Shown piece after piece: positions 1-10,524 of a DNA stretch of 64,000 nucleotides. Origin of the DNA: Sesamum alatum (lineage: Eukaryota; Streptophyta; Magnoliopsida; Lamiales; Pedaliaceae); contig JACGWO010000007.1 in assembly GCA_034509735.1 (NCBI GenBank), positions 2,108,001 through 2,172,000 of the forward strand. The letters are read 5' to 3'. The notes beneath the pieces are model-generated. The model saw only the letters and a program-made list of their open reading frames with translations, searched no databases and was not told where the DNA came from. Position 1 is the first letter of the stretch; the number at the start of each line of letters is the position of its first letter. The translations under genes and the position numbers were made by a program.

Positions 1-50
1 GCACATGTCTTCCTTCCCAACCTTCTTACCTCATTCATCTATCCATCTCA

Positions 51-76
51 ATATATATATATATATATATATATAT
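51..76. repeat. (AT)n microsatellite
   Basis: Uninterrupted AT dinucleotide run of 26 bases, read directly. It borders the MITE that starts near 104. Confidence 0.9.
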
Positions 77-103
77 CATATTATAATTGCATAATATATA
101 TAC

Positions 104-521
104 GGGGTAAAGTACAATGAACTCCCATGAGATTCGGTATAATTATGAATACTCTTTTATTATTTAAAAAGTTACAAATACCCCATGAGGTTTGTAATTT
201 TTAACCAACGGCTTGAATGATCCATTTTGATTTTTTTTTTGTTTTTAAAAATTGTAGAAAAATCAGCCGAGGCAAATTACATTATTGCTTCCCTGTGTAA
301 AAAAACGTAAGAAACCCCTCCCCGCGTATTTTTGTCCAAAAAAATTTAAAAAATAATTCAATTTGTATAAGAGCATTTTAGTCAGTTCACCCATAAAAAT
401 GGATGAAAATAGGTTATTTGCTAGATGCTTACAAACTTTTTGGGGATATTTGTAATTTTTGGAACAATGAGGGGATAATTGTAATTATGCCAAATCTAAG
501 AGGAAGTCATTGTAATTCACC
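104..521. mobile_element. MULE-type MITE (TIR element without coding capacity)
   Basis: The left end (GGTAAAGTACAATGA, near 106) matches the reverse complement of the right end (GGTGAATTACAATGA, ending 521). The similarity runs about 45 bases inward, both arms containing a diverged copy of the block GAGATTCGGTATAATTA. No reading frame of note lies inside. The target duplication cannot be scored because both flanks are AT repeats. The Mutator-like assignment is inferred from resemblance to other elements in this window that have 9-bp duplications. Confidence 0.6.
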
Positions 522-1672
522 TTATATATATAGTGATCCAGGAATAAGAAATTAAATTATATTATGGGATTAGAATTATGAAATCATTATTTTGTTATAA
601 ATAATTATAAAGGAATATTGTATTAAAAATTCGTTTCCGTCTAACTCTGACGAAAACACAGAATTCTATATGATATCATTACGATAATAATATTTACTCG
701 TGATTTATATTAATTTATTTATAATTAATGATAAAAATGCATATCTATATTCTCCGTTATAGCTCATAAATATGTACTAATATAAAAAATGAAGAAAAAA
801 AAAGACTTCAATTTTAAATACAATAATTATACGCCAAATTAGATAATTTTAAAAATTAATTACAATCACTTTTAGTATTTTATTTTATATAAAAGTGACT
901 TCACGTCATTTGAATACAACTATATGTATCTTTTGTTGTGCCGATAATACCTAAAGCTGATTTTATTTTGTTTCTTTCTTTTTTTAGAAAAAATAATTTA
1001 TTAATTTATGTATTTTATTCTTATTTATAATATATTTTAAATTTTAAAAAAATATTTATTATATTCACGTAGAGACGATGCCCAGGAGACAACTAGTATT
1101 TTAAAATGCATCTTTATATCGTCCTTCTAACCCTAATAATTTTCCATTATTTTGAAGATAATATTATTATTCTTTAATTACTTTCTTTCGGCCATTTCTA
1201 TTTTGCCACGCTCCAATAATTATTTCAAGAAAAACAAAATACACTTTACACTCTTTTATTTCTTTTACATAAATACAAAATAATATACATAATAAAGGTA
1301 GAGACGAGTGATTTTCCCAGTCATAAAAACAACATTAATATAGGATGCATGAACGAAAATTCATAAAAACATTAATAATTAACTTTTGGGCATGCATAAT
1401 TAATATGAATAATAATAAAATAAGAGGAGAATGGGTTAGTTGTGGAATCTAATTAATTAAGGGAAATATGGAGCACTAATGAAAAGAAAAGGTTGAATGA
1501 ATTGGTTAAGCGTCGACATTATGAATAAAAATTAGTTGGTGATTAATGTAATAATTAAATAAAAATGTTAATTTTATAATCCAAATTAGGTAGTTTAATG
1601 CAATGCACAACTAAGCTATATTCGTCATCCCCGTCTCTCTGGCCGACTTTCTCCACACTATTGCATTTCCCT
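522..1672. other. AT-rich intergenic DNA
   Basis: Apart from the small Helitron at about 870-1096, this stretch shows no credible coding region, RNA gene or promoter. It is AT-rich with short poly-A and poly-T runs. Confidence 0.6.
870..1096 (+). mobile_element. Small non-autonomous Helitron, family B
   Basis: The 3' end reads ...GGAGACAACTAG followed by T, the CTAG|T ending typical of Helitrons. About 150 bases upstream of it (T-rich tract, then TATTTATAATATATTTTAA) match the reverse complement of the element at 9947-10234, which has both canonical ends. The 5' boundary near 870 is approximate because its TC start is degraded. Confidence 0.5.
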
Positions 1673-1821
1673 GGGTAAATTATATTTTTGGTCCTTATAC
1701 TTTATTCAGAATTGATTTTTGGTCTTTATACTCTTTGAGGCACGATTTGGTCCTTAATCTATAAAAAATTATTATGATTTTAGGCCGATTGTTACAATGC
1801 TGGACGATCCTATTCGGTCAA

Positions 1822-2070
1822 AAAGGCGGCTCTAGATTCAGGGGTCTTGCTCTAGCCGAACGTGGGGGAAAGATCATTTATATAGATACTGACAAGATCC
1901 TTTTCTTAGGGAATGGAGATACTCTAAGCATTCCATTAGTTATGTATCAACGTTCCAACAAAAATACTTGTATGCATCAAAAACCCAGGTTCAACGGGGT
2001 AAATGCATTAAAAAGGGACAAATTTTAGTAGATGGTGCTGCTACGGTTGGTGGCGAACTTGCTTTGTGGA
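1822..2070 (+). pseudogene. rpoB: Nuclear copy of plastid rpoB fragment
   Basis: The conceptual translation contains an almost intact piece of the plastid RNA polymerase beta subunit: [37 protein letters not shown], then [14 protein letters not shown] and [11 protein letters not shown]. Two single-base deletions, one before ALAERGGK and one after HQKP, shift the frame, so the piece cannot be translated through. It is about 80 codons of a gene of more than 1,000 codons, so it is a nuclear plastid insertion (NUPT) and not a functional gene. Plastid similarity stops near 2070, and 14 bases later a second plastid gene begins in the same orientation. Confidence 0.85.
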
Positions 2071-2083
2071 AAAACTTATTAAA

Positions 2084-2322
2084 ATCCTTATGTTCCTTTC
2101 ATTACGGTGTTTCTGAACGAGTTCCTAAATAACAAGCCTAAATGTTTTTCTATGGATTGGAGTGATATTCATGATAGTGATTTTGATGCTAGTGACGATA
2201 TCGGTCATGACCTTGCTACGGAGCTGGAACTGCTAACTATGATGAATAATATGGATATGATGCTGGAACTAGATGGACCTCTTTATATCACCCTTCAATT
2301 CGAATTAACAAAAGTAATAACT
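2084..2322 (+). pseudogene. ycf2: Nuclear copy of plastid ycf2 fragment
   Basis: The frame reads [19 protein letters not shown], then an Asp-rich stretch, [11 protein letters not shown], and [13 protein letters not shown]. These are recognisable segments of Ycf2, the very large plastid AAA-type import-motor protein. About 80 codons are present and the frame is open, but there is no start or continuation. In plastid genomes rpoB lies in the large single-copy region and ycf2 in the inverted repeat, so their adjacency here is a rearranged junction. The fragment ends just before the right arm of the surrounding TIR element. Confidence 0.85.
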
Positions 2323-3056
2323 GGGGATACAGATGTTAAAAATTGAGGGGACATAATGGGCCAAAGTTATAACAATTTGTAAAAAAATATATGCAAAAAT
2401 CGTTGCCTCGAAAATTTAGGGATCAAAATCAATTTTGACCCAAAGTATAGGGGCTAAATATATAATTTACCCCATTTGCCCCATGTGACAATCATTACAT
2501 CTCTGTATACCATAGTAGGTTTTTAGAGAGAGGGAGGGAGAGAAATATTTCATATAATAATATATGAAACTAGAATTATTTATTTAATTGTAGATTAATA
2601 GCAACATATAATAAAATTGATAAAACTAAAGTTGTAGGTTGAGACCTTGTTAGGTTTCATTTTGAAAGACTATTGTGAAATTATACTTGGTAGGGCATTT
2701 TTGTCTAAAATTAAACTATAAATTCCAGAAAATTTATTTTATAACGTCTTTTTATAAAAAAAAATAAATTAAAGTATAAAAAAAAGCTATCATGAAATAT
2801 CCCAAAACAGATTCAAACATATTTTTAATATATCATGTATTTTTTGTAAGATAAATTATCACAAAACTGATCCATCCAAACATATCCTCATTTCTTACAC
2901 AAAATACGAATACAGAAACAAAAACCCACTAAAATTGGAAATGAAGAATGAAATGAAACCAAACAAGCATTTAAAATGTTTTATGATCTTGAGAACTACA
3001 GTTGGAATGCTGTGAGTACGGAAGAAACAACGTTAGTACATCATTAATTAACTGTC

Positions 3057-3170
3057 AATAAGGTCTTGCTTGAGCGGTAAGATTGAGGCCTCACAACCAA
3101 AATAGTGTGTTCGAATCTCCCTCGTACTATGTACTCTACTTCTACACTAGTTTCTTGCTATGTGTTTCTT
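3057..3170 (+). repeat. tRNA-derived SINE-like sequence
   Basis: An A-box-like TTGCTTGAGCGGTAAG is followed about 40 bases later by a B-box-like GTTCGAATCTCC, the spacing of an internal RNA polymerase III promoter. It cannot fold as an intact tRNA gene, so it is read as the head of a SINE or tRNA relic. Confidence 0.4.
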
Positions 3171-3875
3171 TTAAACATATTAATTGATTTGCATGTATCG
3201 ATGTATTGGATTAATTTTATATGTAATGACCGAGTCTTCTAAAATATTAACCATTAATCAACCAAAATACATGAAACTAGAGGGTTTTAAAATTTTAAAA
3301 ATGTTTAATTTTATTTTAAAAAATAAAAGCATTTGGATGAACAAGATGTCAAAACTTATATGTTATAGTGTTTGGCATACTAAACTCTTCACACTGTAAT
3401 AATAACCGAAAAAGCCATCAAACTATTATAACTTAAAATTATATAAATAAATAATTTTACTTTGGGTGGGGGGGATTTCAATTATATGGTAAAAGTGAAA
3501 CACTAACAAAATTACGAGTGCATATATTTTTGTTTATCGAATATAATTATTAAAAGCTTATAAGATGTTTAAGAAAATTGAGCGAAGTTAACTTTTTTTT
3601 AAAAATCTTATAAGATCATAAAAATTTTATTTTAGGATCGTATAAGTTCTTCGAAAATAATACGCCAAATAATTTTTAAAAATTTATAAACTCTCAAACA
3701 TCTTATAAAATATATCGATAAACTTATAAGCTCAACCAAACTCCTTTGACTACTTGACCATTTCTATTTAATATATCTGCATTGAACTCTTATTTAATTT
3801 AAAATCAAGAAATGAACTGTCAAGTGGTTAACAGTTTGAGTTTTTTTTTCTCCACCAAATAATATTCTCAAATAT

Positions 3876-3929
3876 AGAGAGAGAGAGAGACAGAGAGAGG
3901 AGAGAGGAGAGAGGAGAGAGAGAGAGAGA
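3876..3929. repeat. (GA)n microsatellite
   Basis: Interrupted GA/GGA purine tract of about 54 bases, read directly. Confidence 0.9.
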
Positions 3930-4011
3930 ACTTTTGAGGTGATTGACAAAAACAGCTTACCTCTAAAGTGCTGAACATGTAAGGCAATGATGATTCAGTC
4001 CATCTCATCTC

Positions 4012-4070
4012 TTATTATTATTAATTTATTATTATTATTATTATTATTATAATATTATTATTATTATTAT
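4012..4070. repeat. (TTA)n microsatellite
   Basis: TTA trinucleotide run with two small interruptions, read directly. Confidence 0.9.
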
Positions 4071-4574
4071 ACATGCATAATAGATATATATATATACACA
4101 TTATTGTAATATCATTAAGACTCTGCCCTTTTACTGAAATTGAAACATTCGCATGTGTGTTCGAATTTTTTTTATATTAATTATTAATTTATTTTATATT
4201 ATTTGGTATTTTCATATTCGTCATGCACTTTTATTGGTTAAAATAAAACAAAGACAACTTGTTTTTATTTAAAAGAGAACTATTCTTTATTTTTTTTAGA
4301 AAAATATTTGTTTATATCAACTATCGTAGTCCACTTGTTCACATCAAGTCTTCCTATTAACAAGGATAATAAAATGATATATATATATATATATTTACGT
4401 TAGTGTATCAATTTATTCTATTTTTAGATCTAGTACAATTTACATATCAAATAAGAAATTATTATCAAAGTAAACATACCTCCGCGTTCCCAGGATTTTA
4501 ACCTACGCTCTTTTAGTTGTGTAAATAACGTCGAACAAACAATATATCTATTTACATGTTACTCAAAGATTTGA

Positions 4575-4894
4575 GAATTCAATTTTATGACCAAATTATT
4601 TGGGCGAAAATATACATTCTCACATGCATTAACGTGTAAATATGTATAAGGGTAGTTTAATCATATAAAAAATTATTTGACCTACAATAAGTCAGTATTA
4701 AATTAATCGGGGGTAAATATGGATTTTCATTCATATTTTTTGTCAATATTGACAAATTCGGTGAATTTGGCTAACAGATGGACCTATTTGTTAGAAGGAA
4801 GCAAACTTCAGAGGTAATAGATGTAATTTTTCAAACCACAATAGGTCTGCGTGTAATTACACTAAATCTCATGATAGGGTGGTGTAATCATCCC
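4575..4894. mobile_element. Truncated copy of the neighbouring MULE-type MITE
   Basis: The right terminus (ending ATCATCCC at 4894) and the interior, including a shared ACATGCATTAA block and a CAATAAGT block, match the complete element at 4942-5472. No left terminus is found, so this copy appears 5'-truncated. Only about 47 bases separate the two. Confidence 0.5.
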
Positions 4895-4941
4895 TTAAAG
4901 CTAACATCAGGGAGTGTCGATGTGATTTATCTTATATGTAA

Positions 4942-5472
4942 GGGATAATTACAACGTCCTCCCATGATATTTGATATAATTACACGTAAATTCCTTATAA
5001 TTTGGGAAATTACACATAGTACCCCTAATGGTTATTTCCATCTAACAAATAAATCCTTCTATTAGTCAAAATTTAACGAATTTGCTGAAATTAACAAAAA
5101 ATTGAATGAAAATTCATATTTTTCCTTGAATAACTTACTGCATGTCAAACAAATCTTTTTTCTGACCAAACTATCCTTATAAGGGTGAAGATATACTTCC
5201 CCACATGCATTAATGTGTAAAAATGTATCAGGGTAATTTGATTAGAGAATATTTATTTGACTTGCAATAAGTAAGTAATAAGTTAATCAGGAGGTAAATA
5301 TAAATTTTCATTCAAAATTTTTGTTGATACCATCAAATTGGTGAATTTTGTTACAAACAGATATATCTATTTATTATACGAAAACAAACAGCAGGGGTAT
5401 CAGATATAGTTTTTCAAATCATAGGGGTTTACATATATATCAAATTTTAGGAAAAGGATGTGTTATTATCCC
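4942..5472. mobile_element. MULE-type MITE with 8/9-bp target duplication
   Basis: The left end GGGATAATTACAACGTCC pairs with the reverse complement of the right end, GGGATAATAACACATCC, and both continue into a TTTGATAT block. The flanks 4933-4941 (TATATGTAA) and 5473-5481 (TATATATAA) agree at 8 of 9 positions. A 9-bp duplication is characteristic of the Mutator superfamily. No coding capacity. Confidence 0.7.
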
Positions 5473-6010
5473 TATATATAATTTAGTTTTATTTTTAGCA
5501 ACATTTATGGGAGGTATTTTACTAAAAGGAGTTTTTTTTATTAATAATGAAAATACAAAGGAGAGTATAGAGTAGTAGACAAAAATCCATAAAACTAGGA
5601 ATAATTAATGATAAATTTGAAAATAACGAGGTGCAGTCCCTTTCGCATAGTATTGCATATTGGGGCCTTGGATGTCAATTTCCGGGTGGGAGGGGAACTA
5701 TTATTTATACACTTTCTCATTTTAAGCTCCAAAAACATATATATATATATATATATATTCAAGTGGCATCGAATATTAATTTAATTATTTTTATAATTTA
5801 GTAATTACTTATTAAATTATTGGTTGTTGAATTGATTATTTATTCATTTTTAATAAATACTTGATATTATCATCACTAAGGTGGTCTAATAATTAAATTG
5901 TTACTTTTTTCACATATATGCAACGAGCTTGAGCATTATTGAAAATTTCAAACTCATCAATTTATGTTTTCTTTTTTTTAAGATGATCAAAGCTAGTTTC
6001 TCAACTCCTC

Positions 6011-6788
6011 TGTAAGTATATGTGGCCTAAATCCCATAGGCCCAAGCCCTGTCTCATTATGGATGGTTGACTCTCGCACTGAGCCCAATACAAATGGTTG
6101 GCCCATTCATGCTGACCCGACCCACTCGGGCCCAACCTATTTTACCTCCCATATAAGCCGTCTCCAGCCTCTTCGTCTGAAAACCCTAACGCCTCTGCAC
6201 TTTGTGTCTCTCCACCTTCACCCTCATTACTCTCTGGTCTTGATACTCCCCCTTGGCCGAAAGTCTCCTCGATCTCCCTTCTCTCTCATTAATAGCGAAC
6301 CTATATATAGTCACTTCCTCTGGTCTCTTTCAAACAATAAGTCTGAAATCTCTTCCTCTCTCTCTGGTTCTTTCTCTCCAAAACATTATCTTTGAATCCT
6401 AACCTTTGTGGTTTTCATATCCTTTGTGGATCCAAAGCCTTAGTGGCCTAACCTGTGTGGTTCTGTGTTAACAGCCTTAGCGGCAATAGCCTTTGTGGCT
6501 CAATGAGAATCTTGCAACCGTGGGATTGGTTACTGGTCTTTGGCCTCTGTGGGCGTTTGAGCTAGTATATTCGGATCTGGCTGACTGAGCCTTATCACTC
6601 TGAGATCCTAATCTTTGTTTTCAGAGTTTATGATATATATTCTGTTTAAATTCTTTAATTTGTAATATTCTATTTGCGTTAATAATTTTCTGTTTGTATT
6701 AAGGGTTTTGAAACCCACCTATTCTCTGTAATAGTTGGTTAGGGTTGGAAATTTTGATCATATTATTCCTGGTGGTTGTTTCCTAACA
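6011..6788 (+). mobile_element. Solo LTR of a retrotransposon
   Basis: The element starts TGTAAG and ends TAACA (TG...CA). It is flanked by a perfect 5-bp duplication TCCTC (6006-6010 and 6789-6793), the signature of LTR integration. No internal region or second LTR is present, so it is a solo LTR left by LTR-LTR recombination. A TATA-like CATATAAGCC near 6150 fits a U3 promoter. Downstream are CT-rich leader sequence and a series of diverged CCTTTGTGG motifs. A 110-codon open frame inside it (6063-6395) resembles no known protein. The Copia or Gypsy class cannot be told without the internal region. Confidence 0.75.
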
Positions 6789-7471
6789 TCCTCCTTAAAA
6801 TGAAATTGTCACTTTAAGAGTATATTATGAGCTAGTAGTGGAATTAAAATAATCAATCGAATTTTGAAAAAAAAAATATATATATATATATATGTATAAT
6901 CATATTTTTTTTAGCGAACTATGCAATGCCAAATGGACTAGCAACCTTTATTAATAAATTAAAATTTTTGTTTAAAAATAATAAAAAAAAAATTCTCTCT
7001 CTCTCATTGGAGAAATTTAGGTTAACATCCAAGATTTTTCTTGCAAAAATAAAAGCCACCTCAGTTCAATCAATTGATTGTTGTAAAAAGGAAAAGGGTA
7101 AATTACAGTTAAATTTATTATAATTACAAATACTTTATCGTTTGATGAGATATAAATCTACTACTTCATCCTTGTGGATTTTTTCTTTCCAAAAAATCTA
7201 AAATATTGCAAAAATAGCTTCGAGGGTGGGTAAAATATATAATCCCTAAAGCATATTATAAGTTCACAAAAATACTTTTGAAAATTCATAATCCAAAATG
7301 ACATTTTAGACAGTTCTTCATAAGAATTGGATGAAAACCCAACAGACGCTAATGGAATTGACTCCTCATTAAACATGCATTAAAATCAACGAAGAATTTA
7401 TAATTTTTAAATAATAAAAAATTAATTATAATTAAGTTAAATATCAAGAAAAGACGTTATAATCTATCTTT

Positions 7472-8235
7472 AGGGTTCGTTTGGTTCAAGTGAGAGAAAA
7501 TAGTAATGAAAGGGGGAAGGGGGATAGAAAGAATAATAATTTTCATTCAAGTTGTTTGATATGATTGGAAGGAGAGTAAATCTCAAATACTTCTTCTTAT
7601 TTGGTATGAGGAAAATAGATGAAAAGAAACGACTAATCTTTGTACTTTTACTAACTAACCCTTTCTCTTTATTTTGTATTAGAAAATAAATAAATTAATC
7701 TTATACTAAAAAAAACCATATTAATAAAAATATTCATCAAACAAGAACGATAGTATTTTTTTATCATCAAATAAGAACAAGTTTATTTATCAATAAAAAT
7801 ATTCATCAAAATGGGTATTGTTCATTTATTCTAAACTAATTCAATTTAAATAAAATAAAAATTACTACTAATGTCCTCAAATAAAGAAATTGTCTTTTAC
7901 GCTTTTTTTGGTGATTTGATTCTCTTTTTTCAAAGATTATATGCCGGTATATATTATCAACGAGAATGAGAAAAAAAAATAGTGAAAAATTATGTTTATG
8001 AGTTGAGTAAATAAAAATAAAATACATTTTTTTTTGTCTTTTTGCTCTTATACGTTTACTTTTTCACCCAATTTTGAACAGAAACAAAATTGGACTCTGA
8101 AGGGGATTCATATACATTCAGTTTTACTCATTCTCTATCTATTCTTTGTAATCAAATACCAAACTTATTCCTCTACATCCATTTTTACTTTCGTTTTTTT
8201 TATACACCTACTTTTCACCCGGATCAAACAAACTC
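7472..8235. mobile_element. Probable PIF/Harbinger (Tourist-like) MITE
   Basis: The left end GGGTTCGTTTGGTTCAAGTG matches the reverse complement of the right end, GAGTTTGTTTGATCCGGGTG. The GGGTTCGTTTG start is common in plant Tourist-like elements. The interior is AT-rich and non-coding. A 3-bp duplication is not clear, so the superfamily call is tentative. Confidence 0.45.
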
Positions 8236-8361
8236 TAGAAAAAGACCACTTTCTTTGAGGACAACAAAATTGTTAATAAGGGGAGTGTGGATGAATTTTG
8301 GGCTTGGGCCCATTTAGACCCATAAAATAGGGCAATAGGGGTCCAGACCTATACATCTAGC

Positions 8362-8382
8362 TATTATTATTATTATTATTAT
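8362..8382. repeat. (TTA)n microsatellite
   Basis: Short ATT/TTA trinucleotide run, read directly. Confidence 0.85.
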
Positions 8383-8635
8383 CAAAGCTTGATCCAGCTT
8401 TATAGTTTAATCCTTCGTCACGATAGTTGAACCCAGATCCGATCTCACTTACCATATTATTTTTTTTTTTTTATAAATAAGATAAATTACACCATTACAA
8501 ATATTTAAATATCAAATATTAATAATTTCAAAATTATAGAAATAGACATACATTCCTTAAATAAATGGACCAGATAAGCCCAATAATTGATAAATTCTCA
8601 AAATCGTGAGCTCCGCAAAATATTAGGCTTTGTTC

Positions 8636-9006
8636 TAGGGGTGGCAGGCGAGTCAAGTTCGCGAGCCGGCTTGATTTTGAGCTCAACTCGAGCTCGAAAA
8701 ATTTGAGCTCGAGTCAAGCCACTCGAGCTCGAGCTCAATATAGACTGTTTGTTAAGCTCACGAGCCGTTCGCGAGCTTTTCCTTTTTTTTTTATATATAT
8801 TTTTATTTTTAGAATTTTTTATATGTTTATATATTTATACATTTATTTATATATTTAACTTTTATAGTTTATATAAAAATAAACTTAATCAATAATTTAG
8901 TAAATTAATTTTTTTTAAAAATAATTATTTAATATGACACATATAAATTTATGTTAAAACTTAGTAATTCCCATAAATTAACCTAAAGATGATGATGATG
9001 ACGATC

Positions 9007-9043
<37 letters not shown>

Positions 9044-9412
9044 AATCAACAAGCTTAATCAATAATGAGTAAGTTTTAATATTTTTTTAATATAACACAT
9101 ATAAATTCTATGTTATATTTTAATATTTATTTGTAATCTCTTCTAATTTTTTAAATTAACAAGTCCTAACAATTAATTAATATATACATATTCTATACTA
9201 TTATAATTTATAATAATATAATTTTATTAAAAAATTATACCAATAATTAAAAAATATAAAAAAAATTATACAAATAACTACAAGCTCGAGCTCACTAGGT
9301 GAGATTCGAGCTCGAGCTCGAACTGTACGAGCTCGTCGAGCTCGAGCCATACCCTTCAAAATCGAGCTCGAGCTCGCCAAAAATGGTCGAGCTCGACTCG
9401 TTGCCACCCCTA
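8636..9412. mobile_element. hAT-type MITE with GAGCTCGAG subterminal arrays
   Basis: TIRs read TAGGGGTGGCA at both ends (8636 inward; reverse complement ending 9412). The element is flanked by a perfect 8-bp duplication CTTTGTTC (8628-8635 and 9413-9420). An 8-bp duplication and a TAGGGGTGGCA-like end are hallmarks of the hAT superfamily. Roughly 110 bases inside each end are packed with GAGCTC and CTCGAG palindromes, while the middle is extremely AT-rich with a TAA microsatellite (9007-9041). No transposase is encoded. Confidence 0.85.
9007..9041. repeat. (TAA)n microsatellite
   Basis: Uninterrupted TAA run inside the hAT-type MITE, read directly. Confidence 0.9.
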
Positions 9413-9769
9413 CTTTGTTCAATTGTGTTTTCAAATTTAATTTTCGATTTTTGAAAAAATGATGAAAATGAAAGTATATTTATTTATACGTGTTTTCATT
9501 AAAGATATTTTACTATCATTTTTGTACCCGTATTTAAAAATAAAAACACAACCAAACACAGCATAACTTTCTCACTAAGAATTTCGAAAACTCTTCTACC
9601 ATCTTTTTCCTTTTTTTTCTTTTTTGGCGTAGGGGACTTGATTTTCATTCACTTTATATTTTAAAGTGGATTATAGCTACGTCTAAAGAGAAATGTTTAT
9701 GCTGATCGTTCTCATATTTCATTAACTATGAAAAAGATTATCTTCTTTTTATGGAGAAGAACAAGAAGT

Positions 9770-9865
9770 GGACGGAAAATAGGGTTGATGTTGAGGCCTC
9801 TTAACCACGAGGTTGTAAGTTTGAATTCCATTGATGTGGATAGGTAGTTTACTTTTACTTGTAAT
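9770..9865 (+). repeat. tRNA-derived SINE-like sequence
   Basis: Contains GTTGAGGCCTC, an ACCACGAGGTTGT arm and a B-box-like AAGTTTGAATTCC. The layout is the same as in the SINE-like copies at 3057, 13665 (minus) and 62800. No intact tRNA cloverleaf is formed. Confidence 0.4.
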
Positions 9866-9946
9866 GTCTTCTTTTTTTTTTAAATTTATTTTGAATATGT
9901 TGGTTAATTTTAAACATTAATGTATTAAATTAATATTTAAGTTAAA

Positions 9947-10234
9947 CTAGTCATCGTGCACGTCGTTCCTGCGTGCATATAATAAATATTTTTTTACGTT
10001 TTAAAATATATTATAAATAACAGTAAAATATATAAACTAACACAACACATTAAAAAAAAAGAAGAAAAGAAAGAAAAAACTAATTTATCAATTAATATAA
10101 AATTTGAAAAATTGAATAAAGTAGTTATCATATCAGTTGATGATTATTTTTTATATTACAAAAAAATGGTGCAACGGTGTCATTTACCGCCGTTTATGAG
10201 TAAAAAAGAGGTTTCTTTTATATAATAGTATAGA
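9947..10234 (-). mobile_element. Small non-autonomous Helitron, family B
   Basis: On the minus strand the element starts A|TCTATACTATTATA (5' end at 10234) and ends GATGACTAG|T (3' end at 9947). TC...CTAG inserted between A and T is the canonical Helitron configuration. A palindromic segment GCACG...CGTGC lies just before the CTAG end, as expected of the 3' hairpin. At 288 bases it encodes nothing. Its 3' 150 bases match the copy ending at 1096. Confidence 0.7.
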
Positions 10235-10267
10235 TTACTGATATAACAACAAATAATATAAATATAT

Positions 10268-10409
10268 GTATATACTAATATAAAATGAAAAGATATTTAT
10301 CACTCACAAATAGCGGTTCACAGCACCGTGACACTAATTTTTTTGTATGTCGATAATACCCCTGAGTCAGTTTTTTTCTTTGTCTCTTTTTTTGGACATA
10401 TAATATGTT

Positions 10410-10451
<42 letters not shown>

Positions 10452-10524
10452 TATTTACAATAACTTTAAAGCATGCAATATTATTTTATATGCAAGCAGA
10501 AATGACGTGCCACGACGGGTATTA
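10268..10524 (+). mobile_element. Degraded family-B Helitron abutting the family-A array
   Basis: The blocks GTCGATAATACC and a long T-rich tract match the family-B copy at about 870-1096. The 3' tip (GACGTGCCACGACGGG) resembles the family-B terminal hairpin but lacks a clear CTAG. The family-A Helitron array begins directly after an A at 10524. Confidence 0.35.
10414..10442. repeat. (TA)n microsatellite
   Basis: TA dinucleotide run, read directly. Confidence 0.9.

Larger units (their letters stand above)
1673..2472. mobile_element. MULE-like TIR element carrying plastid DNA
   Basis: The left end begins GGGTAAATTATAT and the reverse complement of the right end also begins GGGTAAATTATAT. The arms stay similar for about 80 bases, through blocks resembling CCTTATACTTT and AATTGATTTT. 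The flanks 1664-1672 (CATTTCCCT) and 2473-2481 (CATTTGCCC) agree at 7 of 9 positions, compatible with an old 9-bp Mutator-type duplication. Between the arms lie plastid rpoB and ycf2 fragments and nothing resembling a transposase. Whether the plastid DNA was captured before transposition or inserted into a resident MITE cannot be told from one copy. Confidence 0.6.
2482..4574. other. AT-rich intergenic DNA with simple repeats
   Basis: No coding region is supported. The stretch holds a SINE-like copy (about 3057-3170), a weak palindromic repeat around 3545-3745 (AGCTTATAAG arms), a GA microsatellite (3876-3929) and a TTA microsatellite (4012-4070). Confidence 0.55.

Noticed and set aside
1774..2346. 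Two open frames that look like expressed small genes
   Set aside because: They are plastid rpoB and ycf2 fragments in nuclear DNA without start context or gene structure.
6063..6395. 110-codon open frame as a gene
   Set aside because: It lies wholly inside a solo LTR with TG...CA ends and a TCCTC duplication, and resembles no protein family.
9201..9434. Arg/Ser-rich 77-codon open frame on the minus strand
   Set aside because: Produced by GAGCTC repeats in the hAT-type MITE.
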